Shown here piece by piece: positions 33,191 through 44,633 of a stretch of 64,000 nucleotides of DNA (position 1 is the stretch's first letter; every line of letters starts with the position of its first letter). The stretch is taken from contig JXTC01000159.1 of assembly GCA_002914845.1 (NCBI GenBank), positions 357,671 to 421,670 of the forward strand, in the 5' to 3' direction. The position numbers were made by a program, and so were the translations under genes. The stretch comes from Trema orientale (Eukaryota > Streptophyta > Magnoliopsida > Rosales > Cannabaceae). The notes under the pieces are model-generated. The model saw only the letters and a program-made list of their open reading frames with translations. It did not search any database and was not told the DNA's origin.

Positions 33191-34511
33191 TAGAGCCATC
33201 TAGCCGAATACGTCGCCGAAAAGCTGAGGAAATAGCACCCCAAAGACAACTAGTATACTCACAAGAGAGAAAGAGATGCTCAGCACTCTCTTCATGGCGG
33301 AAGCAGAAACGACAACAAGAAGGAAGAAATAACCCACGACGAACTAGGTTCTGTTCTGTTGGAAGCTTATCCTGAACCAACCGCCAAAAAACAAGGGAGC
33401 GAGATGGAGGGATGAAGCTAGCCCAGAATTTGTTACCCCATCTCTCCTTCACTGAGGGACCAGCCAAAGATTTATAAGCCTCTGCACAAGTAACCTCACC
33501 AGAGGTAGAGTGTCGCCAAATCAGTGAATCTGAAGAGTCACCAATAATAGTTTTTTGAATCTCAGCAGTCAGCATAGGGAATTGCGTAGTGAATGAAGCT
33601 GGAAGTGACCACTTAGAATCTGAAACAAGACTACCAATAGTAGCATCAAAAGTCGGCTCCATAGAATCATTGAAATCAATCAAATCTACTAAAGAAGAGC
33701 CTAACCAATTGTCAGACCAAAAACGCACTGAAGAGTTTCGACCAACAGACCAAACTGACTCACTAAGTAAAGGCTGAATATGACCCCTCAAACCACACCA
33801 GATCGAAGACTTCCAGAACCGCCTCTGAGTAAATCCAGAAGAGAAAAATCTCCCCCTCAAGAACTGGAAAACAAAAGTATCACTCTTAAGCAAACTCCAA
33901 GAAAGCTTCTTTAGAAGAGCAACATTAAGGATTCTAGGATCCCGAAGACCAAGTCCACCATCCTCCTTAGCTTTACAACATATTTTCCAAGAAACAATAA
34001 TAGGCTTAGTAACCTTGGCAGAACCCGACCATAAGAAAGTTCGTATGGAAGAAATCAACTCCTTTAGAAGAGTAGGTGGCCAGCGATAAATCTGAAATGA
34101 ATAAGACAACTGACCCATGATAACTGAGTTGATTAAACTAACTCTGCCAGCCATTGAAAGATTCAAACCTTTTCAGTGTTCAAGATTGTCATGAATTTTA
34201 TCTAGTAAAGGTTGAAAATGAGAGCGCTTAGGAGAACCAACAAAAAGTGGAACACCAAGGTAAGTAAAAGAAGATCCTCCCTTCCTCATACCAGTAAGGG
34301 TCAACAATTCCGAAACCAAAACAGAGGAGACAGCGCGGCCAAAGTAAATAAAGGATTTATTATAATTAACCTGCTGGCCCGATAAAAGTTCATAATCATG
34401 TAATGCCCTCAAAATAACTCTAATATTGGAAACTGAGGCTCTGGCAAATAGAAGGACATCATCGGCAAAGAGATAATGGGATGGAGCCTTCTCTTTTCTT
34501 GTAGAGGTCAT
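32997..34511 (-). pseudogene. LINE 2: reverse transcriptase 3' part and zf-RVT
   Basis: Two minus-strand frames, 34173-34511 and 32998-34166, separated by one stop. The first holds the RT catalytic box 'YLFADDVLLFAR'. The second reads 'SMAGRVSLINSVIMGQLSYS', 'LKEDGGLGLRDP'-type text (here KAKEDGGLGLRDPRI), and the zf-RVT domain 'FWRLVQDKLPTEQNLVRRGL' with 'CRFCFRHEESAEHLFLSC'. The long open frame (391 codons) indicates a much younger insertion than LINE 1. Confidence 0.9.
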
Positions 34512-34573
34512 AGGAACTAGTGCGCCTGCTTGAATAAGATGAGCAAAGTAACGACTTAAATCTAGTGCATCAT

Positions 34574-34695
34574 ATTGATCCCTAATAGTGCATCATCCAA
34601 ATCCAATTGTGCGAGAACAGCCCGCTTCTTAACCTGCTATAACGAAAATCTAGTGCTACGATCTAAAAGCGGAATATCATACTTTATAGTTGCCA
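34574..34695 (-). pseudogene. Copia gag, N-terminal part
   Basis: The minus-strand ATG at 34695 begins 'MATIKYDIPLLDRSTRFSL', then a TAG where Trp is expected, then 'VLAQLDLDDALLG'-like text (RAVLAQLDLDDALLGINMM). This is a copia gag start about 40 bp after the primer site. The rest of gag is at 31580 downward, across LINE 2. Confidence 0.8.
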
Positions 34696-34718
34696 TTATT
34701 GTAATCAAACCTGGATTA

Positions 34719-34736
34719 AAAGCTCTTATACTAGTT
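34719..34736 (-). other. Copia primer binding site (degenerate, initiator Met tRNA type)
   Basis: The plus strand reads AGCTCTTATACTAGT next to the 5' LTR, against the complement of the usual TGGTATCAGAGC (GCTCTGATACCA); about 9 of 12 positions match. Confidence 0.6.
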
Positions 34737-35120
34737 TGTTAAGAATTAATGAACGATAATCGATAAAAGAATAAACAATAAGAACACACAGATTTAAGTG
34801 GAAAAACCTAATCGAGAAAAACTATTGGCAGAGGAGGAAATTTCACTATGTCGAAAATAAGATACAAAAAATAGAGTTTTACACACCCAAATCAAAATAT
34901 ATAAAATCCCAAAAAAACCCTAAAATACATATGTGTATGGACGATAATTGTATAAAAAAGAAAAACGGCCTAATAAAATAGCTTTCCAAGAAATTGGTCC
35001 GATCCCTCTGCTTCCACCACAGATCTTAAAATTTCTCCCAATTACAAAAAAATGCCACATATGTCGCACTCTGAAGCTTTCAGGTTGGGGCAAATAGAAT
35101 TCGGGTCATGAACTCTAACA
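34737..35120 (-). repeat. Copia 5' LTR
   Basis: Counterpart of 27291-27671. On the minus strand it starts TGTTAGAGTTCATGACCCG and ends TTCTTAACA. Target duplication CCTCT lies at 35121-35125. Confidence 0.93.
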
Positions 35121-35125
35121 CCTCT

Positions 35126-37740
35126 GTTAAGCTACTGCCAAAGTCTTCTTGCTTCTTGTTCATGATAGCTTTGTAACTTAACTTAACGCTATAGTGACCC
35201 CTCTTGTTGTAGTGCCACATTAACACGTCTGTTGAATTAGTCATTCTCAGAGGAATGTTTAGGATAACTTGTCTGTTAGCAGCCCAAAAAAGATTGTTCA
35301 CCAGCTCCATGTTCCATCATCTAGGCTCCTTTATAATTAAATCTGAAACTATCCAACACTCTTGCACAATATTCCCGAGAGTAATAGGTTTGAAGGTCAA
35401 GAGGCAAGGGATCCAGGGGTCTTGAAAGATACGAATATTATATCCATCACCAACTCTCCATCTCAGGCCAAGTCTAAGTTCTTCCCTTCCCCATAAAATG
35501 CTTCTCTACGTGAAGGAATGAGATTTGCCAAGAGAGGCATTCATAAAAGAGTTATTGGGAAAGTACTTGGGTTTTAACAATCTTGCCACCAGGGATGACT
35601 GAAAGTGAATTAACCTTCACCCTTATTTTGCTAGAAGAGCTTGGTTGAATGCCTTAAAATCTCATAATCCCAAACCCCCTTCTTTCTTTGGACGATATAG
35701 TTTTTCCCAACACCACCAGTGTATTTTCTTGTCGTCTGTACTAGCACCCCCTATCAGAACCTTGCTATCAAAGATTGCAACTCTTTGCAAAGAGTGTAGA
35801 GGAACTTAAACACCTCCATAGTATAGTTAAGAATTGCCGAAGTGACTGCTTTAATAAGAACTTCTCTACCACCCGTAGAAAATAGATTTCTTCTCCATAA
35901 TTGTAATTTTTGCCACACTTTTTCTTTGATAGATTGAAATGAGCTTCTTTTATTCCGCCTTAACATTGACGGAAGACCAAGATACTTTGAATGAGAATTA
36001 TTTACTGATAATCCCAAGAGAGAGGAGGATTTTAACCTTATAGTTTTCCTTTATGTTAGGACTAAAGGTTATGGCCGACTTCTGAATGTTAACAACTTGT
36101 CCTGAAGCTGATTCATAAACGCAGAGGATCTTTTTAATCTTTTCACACTCCTCCCTTTTTGCTTTATAGAAAATCAAACTGTCGTCCGCAAAAAATAGGT
36201 GACTAATCCGGGGACCATGCCTGGAGTAAAAAATACATCTAAGTTCCATACTACTTTCTGCTGCTACAATCAAGGAGGACAAGCCCTCTGCACATAAAAG
36301 AAACGGATAAGGTGAGAGGGACAGTCTTATCGGAGACCTCTGGTGGAAATGACATTGCCCTTAGCCCGCCTATTTATAATGAAAGAGAAACTAGCTGAAG
36401 AAATACACTTTTTAATTAGGTACCTCCATGCATCACAAAAGCCCATTCTTTTCATTATGGCATCTATAAACTTCCATTCTACCCTATCATATGCCTTATT
36501 TATGTCAAGTTTGAGGCCCATCCACCCTTTGTTTCCATTGTTTCTCCTCTTCAATGAGTGCATAATCTTATAAGCAATCAAAACATTATCAGAGATAAGC
36601 CTCCCTAGTACGAAGGCACTTTACATGTCAGAAATCGCTATAGGAAGCACCGATTTTAGTCTATTATCTATGGTCTTTGTAATGATTTTATAAATGATAT
36701 TACATAGACTAATAGGTCTAAAATCATCCACCTTCTTAGGCGACTTGTTTTTTGGAACTAGCACAACAAAATTGTGGTTTAAGGTACAAACAGAAGAGTT
36801 ATCGTTGAGAATGTCGAGACAAAGATTGGTCTCTCTTTCTCCAACTATGTGCCAATTTTTTTGATAAAAAATCGCTTAGAAGCCATCGGGTCCTGGGGCC
36901 TTAGTAAGGGCCATCTTAAAGATAGTTGTTTTAATCTCCTCAGGCGAAAAGGGCTCCATTAGGCAAGAATTTATATCTGGTGATATCGTTTCCCATACAC
37001 CCGTTATAGCAGCTTCGATCTCTAGTACCGTTAGATTAATACTGGAGAAGATTACTCTAAAGTAGTCCTCTATGATAGTAAGAACTGCATCTTTGTTGTC
37101 TTCCCAAACTCTATTACTATTCTCCATTTCCAAGATGTTATTCTTTTTTTTTTTTTCCAATGGAAAGCCTTCGAATGGAAGAATTTAGTATTGCCATCTC
37201 CCGCATGTAACCAGCTCTACTCATGACCTTTGCTTCTAGTAATGTTCTTCTGAAAGAAGAAGGTTTTCCAATTCTTAGTTAAGTCTACGGATTTTCCCAA
37301 CAATAGCATTAGTTTGAGTAGACAAGTACATCTTATTGAGCCTCCTTCGCAACATTCCAATTCTTTTAGTAATATTGCCAAATTTATTTCTGCCCCATCT
37401 ATTCAACTATGTTGCACAATTAGAAAGACCATCAATAAACGAATTGGCAGACCCATCAAAAGAGTGGCCTTCTAAGCCTCCAAAATAATCTTTTCACACT
37501 CCTCCTCTTTGATCCACCAAGGTTCGAATCTAAAATTGCTTTTACCTCAAGTCCATCGACTGTCAGTCTGGGAAGAATCTAAGCACAAAATTATAGCCCT
37601 ATGGTCTGAACCCCAAAAATTCAAATTAGACACTTTAGAATTTGGGTATTGTCCACACCAGTCCTCTGAGGCCAAAAAAGGGTCTATTTTCTTGTGCTCG
37701 CATCATTTTATAAAAATAGTCTTGTTACAAAGTGAAATTG
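35126..37740 (-). pseudogene. LINE 1: endonuclease end, reverse transcriptase and zf-RVT 5' part
   Basis: Reading 5' to 3' on the minus strand, an endonuclease C-terminus ('FWGSDHRAIILCLDSS') lies near 37640-37560. The linker 'WLHAGDGNTKFFHSKAFHWK' lies near 37200-37150. RT blocks are at 36876-37160 ('MALTKAPGPDGF'), 36327-36581 ('MGLKLDINKAYDRVEWKFID') and 35998-36282 ('ISHLFFADDSLIFYKAKREE', catalytic FADD kept). RT tail 'NNSHSKYLGLPSMLRRNKRS' is at 35754-36017, and the zf-RVT start is at 35126-35310. Numerous frameshifts. Confidence 0.88.
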
Positions 37741-37753
37741 ACATTTCTACTTA

Positions 37754-38684
37754 ACAGTGCATATACTTAATATGGATGTAAAAAAAGACATTCTAATTGT
37801 CTTCTTTAAGCTTTTGTCCAATAAAACGACGAAACTTACTAAGAAAGTATAGTGTAAAATTGAAGGATTATTTTTTTAAGGATTATTTTTAGCTTTTAAA
37901 GGCAGTTGAAAAAAATAAGGAAGATAATAGGTTTTTGGTACATTATGCTTTTGGCCAACATATCTTAAAATACTTTATATGAGTGTAATTGATATTTTAA
38001 GCATGATTTGATAAACATGGTAAGGATTATTTTTATAAATTTGATTCGAATTCTATCGTACAAATTTCTGAGATATTATTTTACAATATATAATTTATAG
38101 TTAACCAAAAATTTAAATATTACTTGTTAAGCTACAATAATTTTGTAAATTTAATTTACCAAATGCCTAAACTTTTTTTTATAAGTTCTACTCTAAGCAC
38201 TGCAACATCTAAATTGGCATTAAATTTGCCATATATAATAATTAATTCTCACCAGTGAGAAGATGTCATGTAATAGCATTACTCTTTATTTTTGTACCAA
38301 CGAAATAGGGCCTATTTGATATTACTTTTTTAGGAATGTTTAATCTTTCAAAATCAGTTGAGAAAAACTATGAGAGATAGAGAGAGAGAGAGAGACAGGT
38401 ACGGTAGATTATGCTTTTGGGATAACCGATATTTTAAGCATATTTGTGAAGTATGGCAAAAGAGCTGCTTCTGCAAAACTAAATATATTGCCATTTATAT
38501 AAATTTTCTAAAATATCATTCTACAACACATCTCATTTACGATTTACGAAACAAAATGTTGTTTCAAAAAACATATTAGTTTTAGCTATTTTTGTTTACA
38601 ACACAGGCACAATACAACATAGCAATACCAATTGTCTTGTAATAGAGTAAAATTTTAGATAAAGTAAAAATTTGATAATTATTA
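37754..38684. other. Intergenic stretch, nothing recognised
   Basis: AT-rich sequence with a short GA tract near 38370-38395; no supported gene or element. Confidence 0.5.
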
Positions 38685-39226
38685 GGACAGAATACATTAC
38701 TGGCCTCTAATTTTTGCTGAGAGTTCTGTTTTACTCTCTCACATTTGAAATATTGCCCGAGTATTCTAATTTTTACAAATCTGATGTCACTTTACCCTAA
38801 TTTTTTTACAAATATTGTAGATAGTGTTAGAAACAGAAGCCATTTTAATAGTCAAATAACAAGACCGACCAAATAGGAAGGAAAGAATGGGATAAAAAAT
38901 TCCATACTTTAGCATATTTGCATAAGTCCTAAGAATTGACCGAATTTTTGCAGTTGAAATTGATCCAAATCTTCTCAGTTGCAAAACCACCGAATATCCT
39001 TGATCGAACAAAAACCCCTCAACTTAAGAGTATTTCAAACGCAATTATATTTTTACCGTCACAACATTCATAAATTTCAAATATTTATGCTAATTGGGGT
39101 AAATTGACAAGATATTTATAAAAATTGAGGAAAAACAGCATCATATTTATAAAAACTGGGATGTGTAAGAGAAAATTTACGGCAACTTTCAGACTTTAGA
39201 AATCGGGGGCGATAGAGTATTTTGTC
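38685..39226. mobile_element. Mutator-like miniature element with about 120-bp terminal inverted repeats
   Basis: The left arm (GGACAGAATACATTACTGGC) matches the right arm read inward (GACAAAATACTCTATCGCCC). Further paired blocks include CTCTCACAT / TCTTACACAT and TTTTTACAAATCTGATG / TTTTTATAAATATGATG. Near-matching flanks TAATTATTA (38676-38684) and TAATTCTTA (39228-39236) fit a 9-bp duplication. No transposase. Confidence 0.75.
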
Positions 39227-39905
39227 ATAATTCTTATATGTTGTCTAATATTTTTTTCCCCATCAAACAAATTTTTTTCCCCCGTCTAAAATCCTCTGTT
39301 TCTTCTTTTCCTCTCACTAACCCATTATGCCAAATAGAAGAATTCCTTTTCATTTATGTTTTTATTTTCTAAATATTTCGATGAGAATTTCTGTTTTCTT
39401 TGAAAAGAATTTCGAACACAATGACTATTTAGCACGTAAGGATTTAAATTGTGTCAAATTCATAATTTAGCTGATGATTTCTTCAAGTAATGAACATAAA
39501 AGGGAGAGAAATTAATTTTTTTTTAAAACTAATGAGTATTGTATCGGATGTATACTTATGGTATTAATTAATTTTTTCCTCCATAGATAGACTTAACTTT
39601 ATTTGTCAAATAAAATAATTCAAAATCAAGTTCACAACAAAACATAGGTAAGGTCATCACATTCCGTCAACTAGTTAACTAAACTAATTTAACGAACACG
39701 CAACACTAGTAATACTACATTCGATTGCAACATATATAACTAAAAATTGACAATAGACTCATGACCTATGTATGTAATCAACCAATACATCTTCTGATGA
39801 AACTTCAGACAAATTATTACTGGGTTTCTAACCTCCATGAAAGCTAAGTTGGTTACCTTAACTTAATTCCAAGTAATATATAAAGGGATATATGTTTATA
39901 TATAT
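39227..39905. other. Intergenic stretch, nothing recognised
   Basis: AT-rich, no ORF or repeat that I can support. Confidence 0.45.
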
Positions 39906-40110
39906 GGAAGACTTCTCAATGGTTACAATTTTTTTGTGACCATAGATGGGTACTTAAAAAAGTAGTGATAGCATTAAATTTTTTTGGTCAGCATTAAATG
40001 TTTTTGGCCAACCACCAAACTAATCACCACCGTAGGATATTAGATCTAACGGCTTAAACCATTGTAACCATCCATAGGTAAATATTGTTGTAACTATTTA
40101 AACCAAACCC
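39906..40110. mobile_element. Miniature element family A, copy 1
   Basis: Nearly identical to 41029-41252, same orientation. Imperfect inverted ends: CTCAATGGTTACAATTTTTT at the left; AAATAGTTACAACAATATTT read inward at the right. Flanked by (TA)n on both sides. Confidence 0.75.
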
Positions 40111-40124
40111 TTATATATATATAT

Positions 40125-40912
40125 GGGTCATATTTCAATGGAGATTTTTGTTTTTGCTCTATTGATGGGTACTTTCATTTGGACCATTGAATTTTAATCT
40201 GATGGTTATAATGATATTAAAAAATTAGTAACCTATATGTGACCTATGAGTTGGAATTTTTATTTCCAATCCTTTTTTCATTGTTTTTTCTTTTTTTGAT
40301 TCTATTGTTTATTTTTATTAAAAAATAAATAGAAAAACAAGTAACCGTATATATATCTAGATATTTTTTTTCTAAAGAACTAATTGTATATATATATTAA
40401 ATTTTTCATTAAAAAATAATTCCTTTTTTATAATTTCAAAACTAACATTATATATCCCCTAAAAAAAAACTAATGTTATGTATATATTCTTAAAAAAAAC
40501 AACTAACCGTTAATATAAAACTATTAAATACTAATTTTTTATCAAAATTTTTTCTTAAAAAAACATTCTTTCTTTTTTATAATTTCAAAACTAATATTCC
40601 CTTTCATTATATAAAAAAAAAAAACTAATGTTACATCTCATATAAAAACAAAATTAACATTATTTATATTCTCAAAAAAATTACTTATTCATATTAGTAG
40701 CATAATATGTTCAAATTAAATGAAATTTAAAAAATTAAACTTATAAGTTAAAATCAAAAAAAGAAAAGAAATAAATAAAAAAGAAAAATAATTGAATAAA
40801 ACATTAATTGATCAAAAATAGATGAAATTACTTGCTATTGTAGGTCATATTCAACTTGATAATTTTACCCATCCATAGAGCAAAAATAAAAATCTCCATT
40901 GAAACATCACCC
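40125..40912. mobile_element. Miniature element family B (788 bp) with about 45-bp inverted ends
   Basis: Left GGGTCATATTTCAATGGAGA followed by TTTTTGTTTTTGCTCTATTG; right read inward GGGTGATGTTTCAATGGAGA followed by TTTTTATTTTTGCTCTATGG. These match closely over about 45 bp. The interior is AT-rich and non-coding. Flanks are TATATAT-type, giving an ambiguous duplication. The 'TCAATGG...GATGGGTA' layout resembles family A. Confidence 0.8.
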
Positions 40913-41028
40913 ATATATTTGGTTACAAAAGTAAATTGAGCATCCTCGTAACCTCTTGATTCCTAATAAGCTATTTTTTCTTACGCGATAGGCAACCTGC
41001 TGTTATGTGTGTGTATATATATACATAT

Positions 41029-41252
41029 GGAAGACTTCTCAATGGTTACAATTTTTTTGTGACCATGGATGGGTACTTAAAAAAGTAGTGATAGCATTAA
41101 ATTTTTTTAGTCAGCATTAAATTTTTTTGGTCAGCATTAAATTTTTTTGGCCAACCACCAAACTAATCACCACCGTAGGATATTAGATCTAAGGGCTTAA
41201 ACCATTGTAACCATCCATGGGTAAATATTGTTGTAACCATTTAAACCAAACC
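41029..41252. mobile_element. Miniature element family A, copy 2
   Basis: A direct-orientation copy of 39906-40110. It has one extra 20-bp unit (three tandem copies of GTCAGCATTAAATTTTTTT here, two in copy 1) and few substitutions. Confidence 0.8.
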
Positions 41253-42351
41253 TATATATATATATAATAAAAAAACTCACTAAAAAATAAGGAAGAAAAA
41301 TAATTTAAAAATAAGACAGAAAATTTGTGTTATAGTAGGTCAGCTATAACGAAAAGAATACAAAAATACATTTTGATTGTATTTTTAAGATTCCTAATTA
41401 ATAATATAGATAACTAATGAAGGAACAAAGAAAAGAAACATGATTTTTAAATTTATTTATAAAAATACTAACAAATTATTATTATGTGATGTTAGAATAT
41501 ATTAAAATCACAATTTTATGGTGTAACCGTGTAAGTAATGAAGGGTTGAATTTTTAGTACCATAGCCTTTAATGCCCAATAAAGAGCCACGCGCTCTTAG
41601 GCAGAGTGAAACTCGTTTTCATTTTTTAAAAATTTAAAAGACAGAAAAGCACGTTAAACTGACACGCACGCAATTAAATGTCCCACCACTATTTCCAAAA
41701 TTAAAATTAAAAATTGACAAATTCCATTAGCCACTACAGACCACAGTCACCTCTCAGCCGGGCTAGGTTTTGCTGTCTGCTCCTTTATTTCCATTTTTAC
41801 TCTTTTTCCCCCACCCTTTTATCGCCTAATTTTAATTTTTCTTTTTCTTTTTTTTTGGAGAACTTGTCTTTTTTTTTTTTCCTCCCCCTGTTTTGTTGTA
41901 AATTAGCATTAATTTCCATAGAGGGGATGAGGAAAAGTTTAAGGGCCCAGCTGGGCCTGGTTAAATAAAACATTTATCCTACCCCAACTACAAACATGCC
42001 ACTATGCCACCATCATTTGTGCCCCGTGTACCATTTTCATTAGACATATTGTTTTCCGTTTTTCCCTTATTCTATATGATACTAAAAAGTATATATGATT
42101 TATTTTGATAAAAAAAAGGTTGATATTATTGTATATAGAATATCGTAGTAGTATGGTTCGGACATTGTTGATAAAACCTTAGCACATGCATGAAATAAGA
42201 TGTCCAACTTCATCCCTTACAAGGTTAACATATATTTTTATGCTTTTGCGTACTAAATCAAAGTGTTTGTTTAGGTGCATCATGCATGAATATGATAACC
42301 TCTTTTTACTCCTCGAACTCTTCAACTCAGTAGCTTTGCTAGTTACTCTAA
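41253..42351. other. Intergenic stretch, nothing recognised
   Basis: AT-rich with poly-T/C-T tracts around 41830-41890. Short ORFs lack recognisable content. Confidence 0.45.
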
Positions 42352-42619
42352 GGCTATGTTTGAAAAAAATAGTAAGAGGAAAGTTGATGAAAAAAGATGG
42401 GAAAAATATTTTCCTAAAATTAATATTTCATTTTTGAGACTTTCTCTCACATAATTTTTTTTTTTTTTATGATGATCTAATTCCTTCAAAATTACTCTAA
42501 ATATCCTCAAAATTTATCCATAAAATTTTTGCATTTTTAATAAAATTCAAATAAGAAAAAATGTAATTCCTTAGAATTTGTTTTATTTCCTCCTTAAAAT
42601 TCAAATTCCAAATGGGGCC
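42352..42619. mobile_element. Tourist-like (PIF/Harbinger) miniature element, 268 bp
   Basis: The inverted ends GGCTATGTTTG and (read inward) GGCCCCATTTG are flanked by TAA on both sides (42349-42351, 42620-42622), the trinucleotide duplication type of PIF/Harbinger. AT-rich interior. Confidence 0.65.
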
Positions 42620-42939
42620 TAAAAATTAAAAATCACGTAACTTGTTATTTAAATATTTAATCTAGTTTTACCATTTAACAAGTAAAAACACAATTATATA
42701 CATGACACACAATAATATTCTGTAGGGAGGGTATTTTAGTTTTAGGATCTATAGGAAGTGATTGATCCAGCCGCTCTCGAAAAAATGCATAATAGCTCAC
42801 TGATTGGGACAAGAAATGAATGTAGATAATTATTGATTTTATTTTCTTATTTTATATAATCAATAGTGTTTTGTAGAGTTATATGGATGTACTAAAGTAT
42901 TTGTTGAACTTGTTATTAAATTAAAACTTCATCAATTAT

Positions 42940-43686
42940 AATTGCAAATTTGTGGGGAGACATTTAGAGAGAGAGAAGAGAGCTACTTCTTTCTAGAATT
43001 CCTCCAGCCCTCCGCCAGCAAAATTTCTCCTGGCCTCTTCTAGTAGACAGCAGTAGCTTGTCTCTATTAATAAGTGCTTTCCCTACAGGGGAGGGGGGGC
43101 TTTCCCTCTCTCCGATATGAATTTTTTACAGTTTTCTTTCCTTCTTTAAGTAGTATTATTAAATAATCTTCCTATGTGGGGAGGTAGTTTTCCTCCTAGT
43201 TCTAGATCTAAGGTGGTTTTAGTTTGTTATGTTTGTTTATATTTTTGTTATTTCAATCCACCTAGATCTAGATTTATGATAGTTTCTTACTAGATTTGTC
43301 CAGATTTGGATAGTGTGTAAAGTAGTATTTGCCCCCTGTAGATCTATGGTAGTTTCTTATCAGATTTGTCCAGATTTGGATAGTGTGTAAAGTAGTATTT
43401 ACTCTCTGTGGATCTTTAATAAGAAATAAGAAATACCAGCAATGAATGCTGAAGGGAGGGTCACAATGAGCTAACCGCCAAGGCATAGAGCTAGTGCTCT
43501 ATCGAAGCATAGACCAACAGTGATCTGCATAAAATTCCCTCATAAGTCGATTTCACCAAGATCTAAGTGTGCAATTTTCTTCCAAAGACTTTTATCAGTT
43601 TTTTATAGTTGTCTGTTTTGTAATTAAAAAATCCCTTTATGAGTACTATACTATCCTTTTTGAAAGTATTTTCCTTCAAAAGAAAA
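42940..43686 (+). mobile_element. Non-LTR retroposon (747 bp) with 17-bp target duplication
   Basis: AAAACTTCATCAATTAT occurs at 42923-42939 and exactly again at 43687-43703, bounding an insert that ends TCCTTCAAAAGAAAAAAAA. This is the signature of target-primed retroposition. The insert starts with a GA/CT-rich block, holds a 70-bp tandem repeat (43271-43410), has no ORF for RT, and its 3' tail resembles that of 59669-60259. Probably a non-autonomous element mobilised by an L1-type LINE. Confidence 0.85.
43269..43412. repeat. 70-bp tandem repeat x2 inside the retroposon
   Basis: ATTTGTCCAGATTTGGATAG with GTGTGTAAAGTAGTATTT occurs in both units, which differ at a few positions. Confidence 0.9.
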
Positions 43687-43703
43687 AAAACTTCATCAAT
43701 TAT

Positions 43704-44633
43704 GCGCTTCATACTTTGTCATAAAGCAAAACTAATCATGGTCTTTACTCGTTAATTCGTTGTAGCACTATTGTACGTGCTAGATATTATATTTTTTTTA
43801 ATCTGAACTTTCCAAGAATGAATACAAATAGACAGGGTCTTGATCAATCTAATGGTTAGAAGCAACATATATGTCCCTATCATTAATCATCAGCTCTAGC
43901 ATACCTATCCAAATAGAACATTCAAAAAATATATATATATATATATATATCTTTTTTCCCTGGTATGTGAATTTAAAACTTTCTAGCTTAATATAATCAA
44001 ACAGTCCCATAGAAAAAGCAAGCCTAATTATCCCAAAAGATAAATTAAGCATAGGACTATTACCACCAAACATGTCTATCAAATTTATTGTGTTAATATT
44101 GTTTCCACGGTGTCAAGAATGATTACTACAACTAACATGATACCAATTACAAATATTAGACTTACAAAAAAAAAAAAAAAAATTATGAAGATGAGCAACA
44201 CCGCCAAGTACATCATGTTTTAAAAGGTATCAATAACGCAGATCAAAGCAAATATCAGTGTCGTGAAGACCCATTTATGATTGCAATTTCTTTGATTTAT
44301 AGAGTTTTTAATTATGTGAAGTGTGATCCACTAAACCTTATCTCATAACACAATACAGAGTATACAATATGCCAATCTTTCATGGTGCCAGTAGGTAATT
44401 ATTGCCATAATCATTCATCAGATATAATTTTACCAGTTCTGACGTGAAAACTTTAAAGTTGATTCTTTTTTTTTTTTTCCTCCACTTCTTCTTTAGGGGA
44501 AACTATAGAACTTTTATTTCTCAGATATGCTTCTCACGAGGGATATTTGAAAAACAATCAAACGGCTCAAAAAAAAACAAAAAATCATCTTTGATCTTAG
44601 CACTATTCATAAGGAAATTTACAAACATATTTA
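43704..44633. other. Intergenic stretch, nothing recognised
   Basis: (AT)n near 43930-43950 and an A-run near 44166-44181. No supported gene. Confidence 0.45.

Larger units (their letters stand above)
31591..34563 (-). mobile_element. LINE 2 (L1-type), minus strand, inserted in copia gag
   Basis: An A-tail (poly-T 31591-31606) and a perfect 10-bp target duplication AGTGCATCAT (31581-31590 and 34564-34573) bound it. It is 5'-truncated within the reverse transcriptase ('APSHYLFADDVLLFARASVS' near the 5' end). RT 3' part, zf-RVT and RNase H follow. Two single N bases (31607, 32996) and local duplications show the assembled interior is unreliable. A second A-tail-like stretch (31789-31802) preceding GATAAATGG suggests the real 3' end or a join. 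Confidence 0.85.
27291..35120 (-). mobile_element. Copia-superfamily LTR retrotransposon, minus strand, split by LINE 2
   Basis: LTRs of 381 bp (27291-27671) and 384 bp (34737-35120) begin TGTTAAGAATTAATGAACGA on the plus strand and end CTAACA/CTAATA. A perfect 5-bp duplication CCTCT flanks it (27286-27290, 35121-35125). A polypurine tract (minus strand AAGGTGGAGAT) abuts the 3' LTR and a degenerate initiator-Met primer site abuts the 5' LTR. Gag, protease, integrase, RT and RNase H follow the copia order on the minus strand. The LTRs differ at roughly a tenth of positions, so the insertion is old. All genes carry stops. Confidence 0.95.
26281..37753 (-). mobile_element. LINE 1 (L1-type non-LTR retrotransposon), minus strand, interrupted by a copia element
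   Basis: The 3' end is an A-tail read as poly-T at 26281-26289. The 5' end is near 37753, within the endonuclease domain, so it is 5'-truncated. LINE sequence occupies 26281-27290 and 35121-37753 (about 3.6 kb); the copia element occupies the gap. Possible target duplication AACAGTG (26266 region and 37754 region) is weak. Domains on the minus strand from 5' to 3': endonuclease end, reverse transcriptase, zf-RVT, RNase H. Confidence 0.85.

Noticed and set aside
43460..43510. tRNA-like text (GAGCTAACCGCC...AGTGCTCTATCG)
   Set aside because: Could not be folded into a cloverleaf with proper A and B boxes; treated as part of the retroposon.
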